Assembly (NCBI GenBank): GCA_945859605.1
Contig: OX243812.1
Coordinates: 2,777,259-2,841,258, forward strand
Length of the DNA stretch: 64,000 bases
Direction of reading: 5' to 3'
Source of the DNA: Lumbricus rubellus
Taxonomy: Eukaryota; Annelida; Clitellata; Crassiclitellata; Lumbricidae
Of the stretch, positions 63,726-64,000 are shown one piece after another. The notes beneath the pieces were generated by a model, which made no database searches, was not told where the DNA came from, and saw nothing but the letters and a program-made list of their open reading frames with translations. The position numbers and the translations under genes were made by a program. Numbering within the stretch: position 1 is the first letter of the stretch; each line of letters opens with the position of its first letter.

Positions 63726-64000
63726 ATTTATAAAGCGCTTCTTGCAGCAAGAGCCCTTCAGAAGCGCTCCCAGTGCGTTCAACCCCGAGAAAAAGGCAAG
63801 TTTTTAGATGAGAGAAAGACGAGTATACACTACCAGAAAGGATGGTAGAGCGAACTGATGGGAACAGAGGGAGAAGCCCATTCCATAGGACCATAGGGAT
63901 AGACCAATGCATGCAAATGATTTGGATTGCGCCATGGCGTTCCTGACTACCAGTAACAGCGCTTCTGAAAGGCTCTTGCTGCAAGAAGCGCTTTATAAAT
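63726..64000. mobile_element. Inverted-repeat element at the window end (44-bp arms)
   Basis: 63726-63769 and 63957-64000 are reverse complements at 42 of 44 bases, beginning ATTTATAAAGCGCTTCTTGC. The motif resembles the dispersed TTTATATAGCGCC repeat. The right arm ends exactly at the window edge, so the element may extend further and no target duplication can be checked. Confidence 0.75.

Overview
The window looks like nuclear DNA from a marine invertebrate animal. The evidence is interrupted genes with GT-AG introns, many simple-sequence arrays, dense DNA transposons, LINE tails, and animal-specific families (collagen/C1q, ASIC/DEG channel, LDLa plus EGF-like ectodomain). A Ty3/gypsy element with a Gmr1-like domain order hints at a deuterostome, but the species cannot be fixed from sequence alone. 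All multi-exon models below were assembled by eye from splice signals and reading-phase agreement.

Layout. 1-2961 (+) holds three exons of a cysteine-bearing extracellular protein (VWDE-like); an intact DD37D mariner-type transposon (218-1786) sits in its first visible intron. 3500-7740 is non-coding, with a long hairpin and simple repeats. 7745-15710 is a tetranucleotide array of over 1.3 kb invaded by a 6.3 kb LTR retrotransposon with identical LTRs. That element has an intact 1593-codon gag-pol ORF, integrase remnants placed before reverse transcriptase, and no integrase core. An extra partial copy of its 3' end lies upstream. 15754-16906 (+) may hold the start of a small secreted protein. 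20957-24274 (-) is a four-exon membrane-anchored collagen/C1q protein. 24.7-31.8 kb is mostly transposon-derived: LINE ends, an 824-bp hAT-type element, and a 4.2 kb hAT-type element filled with minisatellites and carrying a second nested hAT-type element. 32514-34082 (+) is an intronless ASIC/degenerin channel. 38121-46572 (-) is an eleven-exon type I membrane protein with two LDLa modules, about 12 EGF/EB-like repeats, one transmembrane helix and two micro-exons. A 1.36 kb hAT-type element lies in its putative 5' region. 50.7-51.7 kb is an 18-bp minisatellite. 53907-60852 (+) is a seven-exon gene for a divergent nascent polypeptide-associated complex alpha subunit (NACA) with an unusually long acidic N-terminus. 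60.9-64 kb has no gene I can support and ends in an inverted-repeat element.

The genes do not form a pathway. They are ordinary, unrelated animal genes separated and invaded by mobile DNA. The most distinctive content is mobile: the integrase-less, over-unit-length Gmr1-like retrotransposon and a set of non-autonomous hAT-type elements, six of them with exact 8-bp target duplications.
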